Below, one piece after another: positions 1 to 9,510 of a DNA stretch of 64,000 bases (positions within the stretch are counted from its first letter, which is position 1; each line of letters starts with the position of its first letter). The stretch covers positions 1 through 64,000 of the forward strand of contig JAEFAB010000009.1 of assembly GCA_016292095.1 (NCBI GenBank), given 5' to 3'. The position numbers were made by a program, and so were the translations under genes. The stretch is from Eubacterium sp. (GTDB lineage Bacteria; Bacillota; Clostridia; Lachnospirales; Lachnospiraceae). The notes beneath the pieces were generated by a model. It was not told the origin of the DNA, searched no databases, and was given only the letters and a program-made list of their open reading frames with translations.

Positions 1-23
1 ATTAACTAATGGAGGTTATACAC

Positions 24-392
24 ATGGCTCGTATTTCAGGTGTTGATTTACCAAGAGAAAAGAGAGTTGAAATTGGTTTGACTTATATTTTCGGTATCGG
101 TCTTTCTAGTTCAAAGAGAATCTTAGCAGACGCCGGAGTAAATCCAGACACACGTTGTAAGGATTTAACTGACGAAGAAGTTAAGAAGATTAGTGAAGTA
201 ATCGATGCAAGTCAGACTGTAGAAGGTGATTTAAGAAGAGAAATCGCTTTAAACATTAAGAGATTACAGGAAATTGGATGCTATAGAGGTATCCGTCATA
301 GAAGAGGACTTCCGGTTCGTGGTCAGAATACAAAGAATAATGCCAGAACTCGTAAGGGTCCAAAGAGAACTGTAGCAAACAAGAAAAAATAA
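24..392 (+). CDS. rpsM: 30S ribosomal protein S13
   Basis: Small-subunit head protein that contacts the large subunit and the P-site tRNA. The 122-residue product begins [10 protein letters not shown] and has the family's conserved [14 protein letters not shown] block and a basic C-terminal tail ending in KKK. An in-frame ATG at 9 exists, but GGAGG at 11-15 lies between it and the ATG at 24, so 24 is the start. It is the first of five genes of the distal ribosomal protein/alpha operon; the upstream part is outside the window. Confidence 0.97.
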   Translation: MARISGVDLPREKRVEIGLTYIFGIGLSSSKRILADAGVNPDTRCKDLTDEEVKKISEVIDASQTVEGDLRREIALNIKRLQEIGCYRGIRHRRGLPVRGQNTKNNARTRKGPKRTVANKKK

Positions 393-421
393 TTAGAAAC
401 CCATAAGGGAGGTTAGTTTAG

Positions 422-817
422 ATGGCTAAGAAAGTTACAAAAAAAGTGACAAAGAAGCGTGTTAAGAAAAACGTTGAACACGGACAGGCACATATTCAGG
501 CATCTTTTAACAATACAATCGTTACATTAACAGATGCAGAAGGTAATGCTTTATCATGGGCTAGTGCTGGCGGTCTGGGATTTAGAGGTTCAAAGAAATC
601 TACTCCTTATGCAGCTCAGATGGCAGCAGAAACTGCTACAAAAGCAGCTTTAGTACATGGTTTAAAGTCAGTAGATGTTATGGTAAAGGGTCCAGGATCA
701 GGTAGAGAAGCAGCTATTCGTGCGCTTGCTACATGTGGTCTTGAAGTTACAAGTATTAAAGACGTAACTCCAGTTCCTCATAATGGATGTCGCCCACCAA
801 AACGTAGAAGAGTCTAA
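422..817 (+). CDS. rpsK: 30S ribosomal protein S11
   Basis: Platform protein of the 30S subunit near the mRNA exit, a partner of S7 and S18. It has 131 residues, normal for Firmicutes. The lysine-rich N-terminus precedes the conserved core ([12 protein letters not shown], then [13 protein letters not shown]) and the strongly conserved end THNG/PPKRRRV-type tail. GGGAGG at 408-413 sits just before the ATG. It lies 29 bases after rpsM and 17 before rpsD, in one transcription unit. Confidence 0.97.
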   Translation: MAKKVTKKVTKKRVKKNVEHGQAHIQASFNNTIVTLTDAEGNALSWASAGGLGFRGSKKSTPYAAQMAAETATKAALVHGLKSVDVMVKGPGSGREAAIRALATCGLEVTSIKDVTPVPHNGCRPPKRRRV

Positions 818-834
818 TTTAGGAGGGAATAGAA

Positions 835-1428
835 ATGGCAGTAAATAGAGTTCCTGTTCTTAAAAGATGTAGATCACTTGGATTAGATCCAATATATTTA
901 GGAATAGACAAAAAATCAAATAGAAGTTTAAACAGATCTAACAGAAAGATGAGTGAATACGGACTTCAGTTAAGAGAAAAGCAGAAGGCTAAATTCATCT
1001 ATGGTGTGTTAGAAAAGCCTTTCAGAAATTACTATAAGAAGGCACAGAAGCAGGCAGGTCAGACTGGTGAAAACTTAATGATCATGTTAGAAACAAGACT
1101 TGACAATGTTGTTTTCCGTATGGGATTTGCCAGAACAAGAAGAGAAGCTAGACAGATTGTTGATCACAAGCATGTTTTAGTTAATGGTAAGCAGGTAAAC
1201 ATTCCTTCTTACTTAATCAAAGCTGGTGATGTTATCGAAATCAAAGAAGACTGCAAGTCATCTCAGAGATATAAAGATATCATTGAAGTAACCGGTGGAA
1301 GAACAGTTCCTGGTTGGGTAGAAGTTGACCAGGATAATCTTAAAGGTGAAATCAAAGAACTTCCTAAGAGAGACGAAATTGATGTACCTGTAGATGAAAT
1401 GCTTATCGTCGAATTATATTCTAAGTAA
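835..1428 (+). CDS. rpsD: 30S ribosomal protein S4
   Basis: 16S rRNA-binding assembly protein of the 30S body; in many bacteria S4 represses its own operon. The 197-residue protein has the N-terminal domain followed by the S4 RNA-binding fold (LDNVVFRMGFARTRREARQIV, about residues 87-107). The N-terminus lacks the paired CxxC zinc ligands, so this is the zinc-independent form. AGGAGGG at 821-827 supports the start. It sits between rpsK and rpoA, the usual order when rpsD is inside the alpha operon. Confidence 0.97.
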   Translation: MAVNRVPVLKRCRSLGLDPIYLGIDKKSNRSLNRSNRKMSEYGLQLREKQKAKFIYGVLEKPFRNYYKKAQKQAGQTGENLMIMLETRLDNVVFRMGFARTRREARQIVDHKHVLVNGKQVNIPSYLIKAGDVIEIKEDCKSSQRYKDIIEVTGGRTVPGWVEVDQDNLKGEIKELPKRDEIDVPVDEMLIVELYSK

Positions 1429-1486
1429 GATTTGAATAAAATTCGGGGGAAGCTTAAGCAATTCCCAATAAAGGAGGGGCTAATTA

Positions 1487-2446
1487 GTGTTCGATTTTGA
1501 GAAACCAAATATTTTAGTAGAAAAATCAGATGATGGAAGATATGGAAAGTTTGTTGTTGAACCACTGGAAAGAGGTTACGGAACAACTTTAGGTAATGCT
1601 TTGAGAAGAATTATGCTTTCATCATTACCGGGATCAGCTGTAAGCCAGATTAAGATTGATGGCGTTCTTCATGAATTCAGCTCAATTCCTGGAGTGAAAG
1701 AAGATGTGACAGAAATTATTCTGAACATCAAACAGTTGGAAATTAAGAATAATAGTTCAACAGATGAATCAAAGATTGCGCATATCGATGCATCTGGAGA
1801 TTGCGTAGTAACAGCTGGCGATATCCAGGTAGACTCTGATATTGAAATCTTAAACCCTGATTTAGTAATTGCTACATTAAATGGTGGGGCTGATAGCAAG
1901 CTCAGCATGGAATTAGTAATTACAAAAGGTAGAGGTTACGTAAGTTCAGAAAAGAACAAAAACGATAGCTTACCAATTGGAGTAATTTCTGTAGATTCTA
2001 TCTACACACCAGTAGAAAGAGTAAATATGGCTGTAGAAAATACTCGTGTAGGTCAGGTTACTGACTTTGATAAGCTTACTTTAGATGTTTACACTAACGG
2101 AACATTAGACACTGATGAAGCAGTTAGTTTGGCATCAAAAGTTCTGTGCGAACACTTAAAATTATTTATCAATTTATCTGAAACTTCAAAGGATATTGAA
2201 GTTATTGCAGAGCCGGTTGATGACGAAATTGACAAAGTGTTAGAAATGAACATCGATGAATTAGAATTATCAGTTCGTTCATATAATTGTTTGAAGAGAG
2301 CAGGTATCAATACAGTTGAGGAATTAGTGAATAAGACTCCTGAAGATATGATGAAGGTAAGAAACCTTGGTCGTAAGTCTTTAGAAGAAGTACTCGCTAA
2401 GTTAAAAGAACTCAATCTTGAATTGAGACAGAGCGACGAAAACTAA
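1487..2446 (+). CDS. rpoA: DNA-directed RNA polymerase subunit alpha
   Basis: Alpha subunit, which dimerises to nucleate RNA polymerase assembly. The 319 residues contain the N-terminal assembly domain (motif [17 protein letters not shown], about 30-46) and the C-terminal helix-hairpin-helix domain that binds UP elements and activators (about 250-310). Translation begins at GTG 1487, placed 7 bases after AAGGAGGGG (1471-1479); no better ATG exists upstream. The 58-base gap after rpsD holds no visible regulatory structure. An inverted repeat overlaps its stop codon. Confidence 0.97.
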   Translation: MFDFEKPNILVEKSDDGRYGKFVVEPLERGYGTTLGNALRRIMLSSLPGSAVSQIKIDGVLHEFSSIPGVKEDVTEIILNIKQLEIKNNSSTDESKIAHIDASGDCVVTAGDIQVDSDIEILNPDLVIATLNGGADSKLSMELVITKGRGYVSSEKNKNDSLPIGVISVDSIYTPVERVNMAVENTRVGQVTDFDKLTLDVYTNGTLDTDEAVSLASKVLCEHLKLFINLSETSKDIEVIAEPVDDEIDKVLEMNIDELELSVRSYNCLKRAGINTVEELVNKTPEDMMKVRNLGRKSLEEVLAKLKELNLELRQSDEN

Positions 2447-2464
2447 TAAACAATGTTTATTAGT
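2442..2464 (+). repeat. Hairpin across the rpoA stop codon
   Basis: ACTAATAAAC and GTTTATTAGT form a perfect 10-bp inverted repeat with a 3-base loop, spanning the rpoA TAA. It lacks a T-run and rplQ follows, so it is not a terminator. It may act as an RNA processing site or 3' stability stem that tunes rpoA against rplQ levels; that role is inference. Confidence 0.5.
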
Positions 2465-2549
2465 AAGGGTGTAAGACGAATATTTTGTGTTGCACCGATG
2501 AACTGCTTTTGACCAAAGGTTGAAGGCAACACAAACAGGAGGTAAAGAA

Positions 2550-3077
2550 ATGGCAGGTTATAGAAAACTTGGAAGAACTTCAAGTCAGAGAAAAGCTTTA
2601 ATTAGAGGCCAGGTTACAAGTCTTTTAAATAACGGTAAAATTGTTACTACTGAAGCTCGTGCTAAAGAAATCAGCAAAGTAGCTGAAGGACTTATTGCAT
2701 TAGCAGTAAGAGAAAAAGACAATTTTGATGAAGTAGAAGTAACAGCAAAAGTTGCTCGTAAAGACAAAGATGGCAAGAGAGTTAAAGAAGTTGTCGATGG
2801 CAAAAAAGTTACAGTATATGATGAAGTAAAGAAAACTATCAAAAAAGATCAGCCTTCACGTCTCCATGCAAGACGTCAGATGAACAAAGTTCTTTACACA
2901 GTTACAAATAATGAAACTGGAAAGAAGAAGGATGCAAAGAAGGTAGATTTAACAAACAAGTTATTCGAAGAAATCGCTCCAAAGTATGCAGACCGTAAGG
3001 GTGGATACACAAGAATCGTTAAGATTGGTCTCCGTAAAGGTGATGCTGCAATGGAAGTACTTTTAGAACTTGTGTAA
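2550..3077 (+). CDS. rplQ: 50S ribosomal protein L17 (enlarged form)
   Basis: Large-subunit protein near the exit tunnel. At 175 residues it is about 55 longer than the usual 115-125 residue L17. Extra lysine-rich segments lie before LHARRQ (roughly residues 55-98) and before [13 protein letters not shown] (roughly 108-128). The conserved start [17 protein letters not shown] and end [12 protein letters not shown] are intact, so this is an expansion and not a frameshift. The start at 2550 follows AGGAGGT (2538-2544). A TTG 30 bases upstream is open but has no ribosome binding site. Last gene of the operon. Confidence 0.95.
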   Translation: MAGYRKLGRTSSQRKALIRGQVTSLLNNGKIVTTEARAKEISKVAEGLIALAVREKDNFDEVEVTAKVARKDKDGKRVKEVVDGKKVTVYDEVKKTIKKDQPSRLHARRQMNKVLYTVTNNETGKKKDAKKVDLTNKLFEEIAPKYADRKGGYTRIVKIGLRKGDAAMEVLLELV

Positions 3078-3082
3078 ACAAT

Positions 3083-3261
3083 GAGTCCATGTGACTAAAT
3101 ATAAAAAAAGCATTTGGGTTGTGCTCGCACAAAACCCAAATGCTTTTTTTATATTTAGCCGGACATTCGACGAATGTCCGGCAAGAGGAAGAATGAAAGC
3201 AAAGCTTTCAATCTTCCTCTTGTCACATAGACTCCTTTGGTGGCGGGAAAGCTACCAAAGG
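3083..3261 (+). other. Structured multi-hairpin 3' element after rplQ
   Basis: Nearly every base is paired. An outer stem (3083-3094 with 3223-3234, 11 of 12 pairs) encloses three contiguous hairpins: 3095-3158 (26 perfect pairs, with A-run and T-run, so also a bidirectional terminator), 3159-3181 (CCGGACATTCG and its complement) and 3182-3222. A fourth hairpin, 3234-3261, follows directly (11 pairs, one G-U, loop GGGAAA). Together this is a cloverleaf with almost no unpaired junction bases. No coding sequence is supported here. A comparable but different train follows rpsI at 51117-51249. Confidence 0.7.
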
Positions 3262-3274
3262 ATGAAAATACCAC

Positions 3275-3303
3275 TTGCTTTTTTTATAACAACTTAGTAT
3301 AGT
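3275..3303 (+). promoter_or_regulatory. Predicted sigma-A promoter for the glycosyltransferase
   Basis: TTGCTT at 3275-3280 and TATAGT at 3298-3303 with 17 bases between. It lies after the rplQ terminator and 39 bases before the next start codon. Confidence 0.5.
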
Positions 3304-3341
3304 ATACTTCGGGCAATTACAAAAGAGAGGAAAGGGAAAGA

Positions 3342-4826
3342 ATGAGTAGTCCATTAGGAATTATTGCAATGAACATTATTGATGTTTTTGCATATTGGAA
3401 CGAACACACCCATCTCTTAAATTCCATTTTGGGAATGATGATGGTAGTGTTTGGTATCGTAGACAAACCATATAGAGTACTCGGATTATTTTTTACACGT
3501 AAATTCAAACCGGCAAAGAACTATCACAAATATGCGATTGTAATTCCGGCGAGAAATGAGCAAGCTGTTATCGGAAATTTGATTGATAGTATTAAAAAGC
3601 AGGACTATCCTCAGGAATTGATTACAATTTTTGTCGTAGCGGATAACTGTACAGATAATACTGCACAGGTTGCACGGGATAAAGGTGCGATTTGTTATGA
3701 ACACAATAATCCAAATGAAAGAACAAAGGGATTCGGATTAAGATATCTTTTTGACAGAATTCGTGAGGATTATGGGATTGAAACATTTGAAGGATATTTC
3801 ATCTTCGACTCTGATAACCTTTTAAAGGGTGATTACATTTCCAGAATGAATGACTCTTTTGATGCAGGGGAAAAGATTATTACTTCTTATAGAAATACAA
3901 AGAACTTTTCAGAAAACTGGATTGCATCCACTTATGCACTTCATTGGCTTCGTTCTATTCGAACAAGACATCGTGCCAGATCCGTACTGCATCTTGCAAC
4001 AAATATTCAGGGAACCGGATTTTTATTTGCCAATGAGATTGTAAAAGATGGATGGAAGTATACTTCCCTGACAGAAGATAGAGCACTGACAGCAGATAGC
4101 GTTGTGGCAGGATACGAAATATCTTACAACAATGATGCGGTCTTTTACGACGAGCAGCCGGTAAGTCTTCGTGTTGCATTACGCCAGAGACTTCGTTGGT
4201 CCAAGGGACATCTTCAGGCGTTTGCTGAAAGCGGATGGGGATTGTTCAAGCACATTTTTGTAGACAATCATACAATTCATAAACCGACAGATAAATGGTA
4301 TAACTATCCGTGGAGAACCATTCGTTATCGATTTATGTCTTTTGATACATTTTGTCAGTTGTTACCAAAGAATATTATCAATATTGCGAAGTGGATTCTT
4401 TTCAGATTGATTTTATTCCCATTCTGGTGTTGGAAGAGTGGTCTGAGCCAGTGTGTATTGGATTCAGGAACCTTCTTGGATAAAATGTTCCATAAGATCG
4501 TGGGAGCACATCTGTGCATGGTCTTAGACCCGGGAGCAAAATCATTTCTGATGGGAATTTTGATTATGATTTGGCTGCGATTACTTTACCGTATCGGAAA
4601 GTATATCGTAAATATTGTCGAAGCGATTTACTTGTTTATTATAGAATACAAACGAATGATTAAGATTCCGTTTTGGAAGAAGGTACTGTACTGTATCACC
4701 TGGCCGACTTTTGATATTATCGGTCGATATACTCAGTACATAGCATTGTTCAAGAAAGTTGAGTGGAAACCGATTCCGCATGAAAGTAAAGTCACAATTG
4801 ATGACATTACAGCAAACAGCAATTAA
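3342..4826 (+). CDS. Membrane glycosyltransferase family 2 (processive type)
   Basis: Cytoplasmic-facing GT-A glycosyltransferase anchored by an N-terminal helix (about 25-50) and C-terminal membrane helices (about 380-450). It carries the metal-binding DSD (156-158), the acceptor-base motif TED (244-246) and the QRLRW motif (282-286) typical of processive beta-glycosyltransferases such as cellulose or hyaluronan synthases. The 494-residue length suits a single-polypeptide synthase. GAGAGGAAAGGGA precedes the ATG. Convergent to an LtaS-like gene, so a cell-surface polymer role is plausible. The sugar donor cannot be read from sequence. Confidence 0.85.
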   Translation: MSSPLGIIAMNIIDVFAYWNEHTHLLNSILGMMMVVFGIVDKPYRVLGLFFTRKFKPAKNYHKYAIVIPARNEQAVIGNLIDSIKKQDYPQELITIFVVADNCTDNTAQVARDKGAICYEHNNPNERTKGFGLRYLFDRIREDYGIETFEGYFIFDSDNLLKGDYISRMNDSFDAGEKIITSYRNTKNFSENWIASTYALHWLRSIRTRHRARSVLHLATNIQGTGFLFANEIVKDGWKYTSLTEDRALTADSVVAGYEISYNNDAVFYDEQPVSLRVALRQRLRWSKGHLQAFAESGWGLFKHIFVDNHTIHKPTDKWYNYPWRTIRYRFMSFDTFCQLLPKNIINIAKWILFRLILFPFWCWKSGLSQCVLDSGTFLDKMFHKIVGAHLCMVLDPGAKSFLMGILIMIWLRLLYRIGKYIVNIVEAIYLFIIEYKRMIKIPFWKKVLYCITWPTFDIIGRYTQYIALFKKVEWKPIPHESKVTIDDITANSN

Positions 4827-4837
4827 AGGATAAAAAG

Positions 4838-4870
4838 AAACCAGCGTTGAAATACCAACGCTGGTTTTTT
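4838..4870. terminator. Bidirectional terminator between convergent genes
   Basis: AACCAGCGTTG (4839-4849) and CAACGCTGGTT (4856-4866), followed by a T-run and preceded by an A-run. Serves the glycosyltransferase (+) and the LtaS-like gene (-). Confidence 0.85.
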
Positions 4871-4893
4871 ATGTTGCTGTATTCGACAGGGTT

Positions 4894-6801
4894 TTACTCT
4901 GAAGAAGCAAAATAGTCGAATTTTAAGGTTAAGTCGTTTTTCTTGATGATTTTGTCAATCATTTCAGAAGTTTTCTTAATATCGTCATTTTTCATTGGCT
5001 CGCCGTAAGTGACTTTATTTGCTTCCACATAAGACTTGCCGTTATACCAGGAATAGTCGCTGAAGAACGCATATCCTTGACGTTCCGGATCTAAAGCATC
5101 CATTCCAAGATAGTTGTTACTGTTGTATTTGATTCCGAATAAGTTCAGTACAGTAGGAAGGATATCCATTTGCATGGTTGTTTCTTTCACTGTTGTAGGA
5201 ACATAAGCTTCTTTATCACCACAATAAATGAAGAGTGGTGTGTGATTGATCAAATTGTTGGAAGTTTCTTTGTACTTATCCAAAATAGTTTTATCTTCCA
5301 AAGTGTACAGGTAATGGTCGGCGTAAGCCACGATTACAGTATTCTCCAAAAGGTTTCGTTCTTTTAACTTTTCAATCATCATGGAAACCATTTTGTCGGT
5401 TTCTTCCACAGCCAGATATACACAATCCTCTTCCGTCAGGGAATCAATCTGTGTTTTCAAAGAATATTTTTCTTCGGCCAACATCTTGCTGGTTCCTTTC
5501 TTCGGACTGAAAGGAGTGTGTGGTGTATAGGTGATAATATAGTCTACAAACTTTTCGCCCGGTTTATGGTCGAACATTAACTTTTCGAAAGTACTGTTTG
5601 CAATCATTTCACGGTCTAATTCATAGCTGTCATCTTTATAATCCTGAATATCAATCAAACCGTAGTAGTTGTCATATCCCCAACTTTCATAATTGATGGC
5701 ACGGGAATAAAATTCGCCGCTGTTCATATGAAAGGCGTTGACACTGTAACCGGCTTCTTTAAATAACTTCGGCATTGTATATGGGAAGGTATTTTTATTG
5801 TAATTGTACACATTTTCAATATATGAAATCGGTGTGGTAAAGCCGGTATTAACTGCAAATTCGGAATTGAAGGTTGAACCGCCTCCGGTGTAAAGGGAGT
5901 AGTGGTCGGCAAAATTAATACTGTCCTTCATTAAATTGTACAGGGTTGGAGTATGTTCTTCATTTAAAGCCCATAAATCCATTCCTTCCAGCTGTAGGAA
6001 AATCAAATTTTTCCCTTTAAAAATTCCGGTGTAATTATTGTTTTTGTGTGGGTCTTCCCCGGTGTAAATGGAATCTAAAAAGTCTTTATCTTTTTTGCTG
6101 ATTTTTTCTTCCGGTTTCAGATATTCGATATAAAAGCTTCGCGCTGTGTATTCGTATAATCCGGCAACCTTCATACTTTTGTTCGGTTCGTTGAAACGGT
6201 CGTAAACAACACGGTCGTTTTTAAAGTTGTTCCATTCCAGTTCGTTTCCCTTAAAGCCGTAAAGAAACGGCATAAGCAGATGGAGTACAAGGAAGATAAT
6301 CAAAACCTTTCCCATCTTTTTGAAATGGAACTGGGTACGTTTACGCATTTTGATAAATACGACCAGTGCAATAATAAAGATAATTACCGCAAAAATATAA
6401 ATCAGTTTATTGGCTCCCAGGACTGCATCCATCACATAGTCTTTGCCTTCACCGGTAGATTCCAGCAGGTTAAAACTGAAATAGAACTTGGTCATGGAAA
6501 AATAGATATTGTTAATAAGATATAATCCCATCGCCAAAAAGAAGAAAATCCAGTAGGCGAGCATTTCGAAAATCCCTTTTAGGTTTATGGTGATTCCTAC
6601 AAACAGGAAAATCCATAAGAACGTAAATAAATTCGGGATTGGGAAAAATGCGGGATAGTAGTCAATATGTCCCAAAATTCGTGTAATAATATCAAACAAA
6701 AAATATGGAATTGCAGCATAAAAACCATAACGATATTTAAATGTAAATTTCTTTGCCTTTTCAACAAAGGGCTGCAATTTTTCTTTAAAATTTTTCATCA
6801 C
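4894..6801 (-). CDS. LtaS-like lipoteichoic acid synthase (sulfatase-fold phosphoglycerol transferase)
   Basis: Membrane enzyme predicted to move glycerol phosphate from phosphatidylglycerol onto a growing surface polymer. It has 635 residues: about five N-terminal membrane helices (about 25-185), a linker, and an extracellular alkaline phosphatase/sulfatase domain (about 262-600). Thr310 in GGGSTFNSEF matches the LtaS nucleophile position; Glu272 (QLEGMD) and the later YADHYLY motif match metal ligands. The start ATG follows GGAAGGAAG. Monocistronic. Family assignment is firm; whether it makes lipoteichoic acid or another glycerophosphate polymer is open. Confidence 0.88.
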   Translation of the reverse strand: MMKNFKEKLQPFVEKAKKFTFKYRYGFYAAIPYFLFDIITRILGHIDYYPAFFPIPNLFTFLWIFLFVGITINLKGIFEMLAYWIFFFLAMGLYLINNIYFSMTKFYFSFNLLESTGEGKDYVMDAVLGANKLIYIFAVIIFIIALVVFIKMRKRTQFHFKKMGKVLIIFLVLHLLMPFLYGFKGNELEWNNFKNDRVVYDRFNEPNKSMKVAGLYEYTARSFYIEYLKPEEKISKKDKDFLDSIYTGEDPHKNNNYTGIFKGKNLIFLQLEGMDLWALNEEHTPTLYNLMKDSINFADHYSLYTGGGSTFNSEFAVNTGFTTPISYIENVYNYNKNTFPYTMPKLFKEAGYSVNAFHMNSGEFYSRAINYESWGYDNYYGLIDIQDYKDDSYELDREMIANSTFEKLMFDHKPGEKFVDYIITYTPHTPFSPKKGTSKMLAEEKYSLKTQIDSLTEEDCVYLAVEETDKMVSMMIEKLKERNLLENTVIVAYADHYLYTLEDKTILDKYKETSNNLINHTPLFIYCGDKEAYVPTTVKETTMQMDILPTVLNLFGIKYNSNNYLGMDALDPERQGYAFFSDYSWYNGKSYVEANKVTYGEPMKNDDIKKTSEMIDKIIKKNDLTLKFDYFASSE

Positions 6802-6844
6802 AACTTCCTTCCAAATTTATAGTATGTCATTTTTGTACAATCCT

Positions 6845-6872
6845 ATTATATAAAGTAGAGAAAATATTACAA
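6845..6872 (-). promoter_or_regulatory. Predicted promoter for the LtaS-like gene
   Basis: On the minus strand TTGTAA (6867-6872) and TATAAT (6845-6850) are 16 bases apart, about 45 bases before the start codon. Confidence 0.45.
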
Positions 6873-6961
6873 GGCGTTTTCGTTGAAAAACACCTGAATT
6901 GTTGTAAAAAAGGGCTAAATATAATACAATGAAAAGGTTAATGAGATTATAGGAGAATGAT

Positions 6962-7801
6962 GTGAAAATTCTGGAAATAAACGATTTAGTACATGATTAT
7001 AGAGAAGAAGGCAAGGCAGTCCGAGCGATTAACGGGGTCAGTCTGGATGTGGAAGCCGGACAGTTTATTGCCATTTTAGGTCATAACGGTTCCGGGAAAT
7101 CTTCTTTGGCAAAGCATATGAATGCATTGTTGTTGCCGACAGAGGGAACTGTTTGGGTTGACCATATTGATACGAGAGACGGGGAGAAGCTTTGGGAAAT
7201 CCGTCAGCGTACAGGAATGGTTTTCCAAAATCCCGACAATCAGATTGTGGCTACTATGGTAGAAGAAGATGTTGCCTTTGGACCGGAAAATTTGCAGATT
7301 CCCACAGAGGAAATTTGTGAGCGAGTTGACGGGGCACTGAAAGCGGTGGAAATGACCGTGTTGAGACATAAGTCCCCTATGAACCTTTCCGGTGGACAGA
7401 AACAACGCGTGGCAATTGCAGGAATTATTGCCATGGAACCGAAATGTATTGTGTTGGATGAGCCTACGGCAATGCTGGATCCTATGGGACGAAAAGAAGT
7501 GATTCAAACGATTGAGACTTTAAATCGTGAAAAAGGGATCACGGTAATTCTCATTACACATCATATGGAAGAAACGGTTCACGCAGATCGAATCTTTGTT
7601 ATGGATCAGGGAAGTGTTGTAATGCAGGGAACACCGAAAGAAGTGTTTGCCCGGGTGGAAGAGTTAAAGTCTTATGGTCTGGAAGTACCACAGGTGACGG
7701 AACTTGCATATCGATTGAAAAAAGATGGAGTCGATATTGCAGAAGGAATTTTGACAGAAGAAGAGTTTGTAACGGAAATGGTTAGAATAAAGGAATCATA
7801 A
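6962..7801 (+). CDS. ecfA1: ECF transporter ATPase A1 (EcfA/CbiO)
   Basis: One of two cytoplasmic ATPases of an energy-coupling-factor transporter that powers vitamin uptake with exchangeable S-components. The 279 residues include Walker A (GHNGSGKSS), a Q-loop ([11 protein letters not shown]), signature LSGGQKQR and Walker B with catalytic Glu ([11 protein letters not shown]). The start is GTG 6962 after AGGAG (6951-6955); the nearby ATG is closed at once by TGA. Two bases separate it from ecfA2. No S-component lies here, which fits a shared group II module. Confidence 0.94.
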   Translation: MKILEINDLVHDYREEGKAVRAINGVSLDVEAGQFIAILGHNGSGKSSLAKHMNALLLPTEGTVWVDHIDTRDGEKLWEIRQRTGMVFQNPDNQIVATMVEEDVAFGPENLQIPTEEICERVDGALKAVEMTVLRHKSPMNLSGGQKQRVAIAGIIAMEPKCIVLDEPTAMLDPMGRKEVIQTIETLNREKGITVILITHHMEETVHADRIFVMDQGSVVMQGTPKEVFARVEELKSYGLEVPQVTELAYRLKKDGVDIAEGILTEEEFVTEMVRIKES

Positions 7802-7803
7802 GT

Positions 7804-8667
7804 ATGAGTATTTGTTTGGAACATGTAAGTTTTATATATGGTGAAGGAACCAGTACGGAAACCAAGGCGCTTGAGGATATTAATCTGGAAATTGCCAAGG
7901 GAGAGTTCGTGGCAGTGATTGGCCATACGGGTTCCGGAAAATCAACGCTGATTCAACATTTCAACGGGTTGGAAAAACCAACTTCCGGTACCGTTCTGAT
8001 GGATGGGAAAAATATCTGGAGCAAAGGATATGATTTAAGAAACCATCGTTGTAAGGTGGGAATGGTTTTTCAATATCCGGAGCATCAGCTCTTTGAAGAA
8101 ACCGTGTTGAAAGATGTATGCTTCGGTCCTCTGAATCAGAAACTGGATGCAGAGACTGCTGAGAAAAAGGCAAAAGAAGCGTTGCAATTGGTGGGGGGAA
8201 AAGAGGATGTTTATGAAGCATCTCCTTTTGAACTTTCCGGGGGACAAAAACGTCGCGTTGCCATTGCGGGGATTCTTGCTATGGAACCAGAGTATCTGGT
8301 TCTGGATGAACCGACGGCGGGGCTGGACCCGAAAGGGAAAATGCAGATTTTGAAGAAAATCAAACAGCTGCATGACGAAAAGGGGATGGGGATCATTTTG
8401 GTATCCCATTGTATGGAAGATGTTGCGCAATATGCAGACAGAATTGTCGTGTTGGATCATGGAAGTATTGTTTATGATGATAAACCGGCAGAGGTTTTTA
8501 GACATTGTGAAGAACTGGAGAAAATCGGATTGTCTGCACCGACAGTTTCTTATCTGATGCATCGCTTAAAAGAAAAGGGCTTTGCAGTGGATGAGGGCAT
8601 AATCCGTCTGGAAGATGCAGAAGAGAATATTTTGAAATGTTTGAAGGGAACAGAACTGGGAAACTAA
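7804..8667 (+). CDS. ecfA2: ECF transporter ATPase A2 (EcfA'/CbiO)
   Basis: Second ATPase of the ECF module, paired with EcfA1 as a heterodimer. The 287-residue protein has Walker A (GHTGSGKST), Q-loop VFQYPEHQLF, signature LSGGQKRR, Walker B LVLDEPTAGLD and an H-loop (LVSHCMEDV). The EcfA2-type C-terminal extension runs from about 225. Upstream and downstream genes are 2 and 1 bases away, so the three ECF genes are translated as a coupled block. Confidence 0.94.
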   Translation: MSICLEHVSFIYGEGTSTETKALEDINLEIAKGEFVAVIGHTGSGKSTLIQHFNGLEKPTSGTVLMDGKNIWSKGYDLRNHRCKVGMVFQYPEHQLFEETVLKDVCFGPLNQKLDAETAEKKAKEALQLVGGKEDVYEASPFELSGGQKRRVAIAGILAMEPEYLVLDEPTAGLDPKGKMQILKKIKQLHDEKGMGIILVSHCMEDVAQYADRIVVLDHGSIVYDDKPAEVFRHCEELEKIGLSAPTVSYLMHRLKEKGFAVDEGIIRLEDAEENILKCLKGTELGN

Positions 8668-8668
8668 A

Positions 8669-9499
8669 ATGGTAAATGTAACAATTGGAAATTATTATCC
8701 GGAAAATTCAATAATCCATCGCTTAGATCCAAGAGTGAAACTGTTTTCTACATTCATCTGGATTTTGTCAGTGTTTCTGACGAATAATTTTTTTGGATAT
8801 TTCCTCCTGCTGTTGTACCTTCTTGTTGTTGTGAAGGTATCCAAAATTCCGTTTGGAAAACTGTTAAAGGGACTGAAACCGATTTTGGCAATTTTGCTGT
8901 TTAGTGTTATAGTGAATGTGCTGTTGACCAAAGGACAGCCGCTTTTTTCCTGGGGAAGTTTTTATATTTCCAAAGAGGGTGTGATGAAAGGTGGCTTCCT
9001 GGCAATTCGATTGGTTTACCTTGTGCTGGGAACATCGGTAATGACTTTGACAACGACGCCGAATGATTTAGCGGATGGATTGGAAAAGTCACTGGGATTT
9101 TTGCATGTGATCAAAATTCCGGTTCACGAAATCGCTATGATTATTTCTTTGGCATTACGGTTTATTCCGATTTTGACGGAAGAAGCAGAAAAAATCAAAA
9201 AGGCACAAAAATCCAGAGGGGCAGATTTGGATTCCGGGAATCTGTTGAAAAGGACAAAAAATCTGATTCCGATTTTGATTCCGTTGTTTGTTTCGGCAAT
9301 TCGAAGAGCAATGGATTTGGCTGCGGCAATGGAAGCCAGATGTTATCGTGGTGGAAAACGTACTAAAATGAAACCGTTAAAATATGAGAAACGTGATTAT
9401 GTGGGTTACGCAGTGAACCTTGGAATGGTAGCAGCAGTTGTGGGAATGAATTATCTGGCAGCCTCCGGAGTATGGTGGATGATTCATTATAAGAGATAG
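8669..9499 (+). CDS. ecfT: ECF transporter transmembrane coupling protein EcfT
   Basis: Membrane subunit that links the EcfA ATPases to substrate-binding S-components. The 276-residue protein has about six hydrophobic segments, an opening IGNYYPENSIIHRLDPRVKL typical of EcfT, and the paired cytoplasmic coupling motifs KSRGAD (about 179-184) and ARCYRG (about 223-228), which are the A-R-G signatures contacting the ATPases. Last of the ecfA1-ecfA2-ecfT set and 11 bases before truA. Confidence 0.93.
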   Translation: MVNVTIGNYYPENSIIHRLDPRVKLFSTFIWILSVFLTNNFFGYFLLLLYLLVVVKVSKIPFGKLLKGLKPILAILLFSVIVNVLLTKGQPLFSWGSFYISKEGVMKGGFLAIRLVYLVLGTSVMTLTTTPNDLADGLEKSLGFLHVIKIPVHEIAMIISLALRFIPILTEEAEKIKKAQKSRGADLDSGNLLKRTKNLIPILIPLFVSAIRRAMDLAAAMEARCYRGGKRTKMKPLKYEKRDYVGYAVNLGMVAAVVGMNYLAASGVWWMIHYKR

Positions 9500-9510
9500 A
9501 TAGGAGAACA

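Noticed and set aside
3091-3297. 68-codon open frame after rplQ
   Set aside because: It is made entirely of the complementary arms of the hairpin element and has no ribosome binding site.
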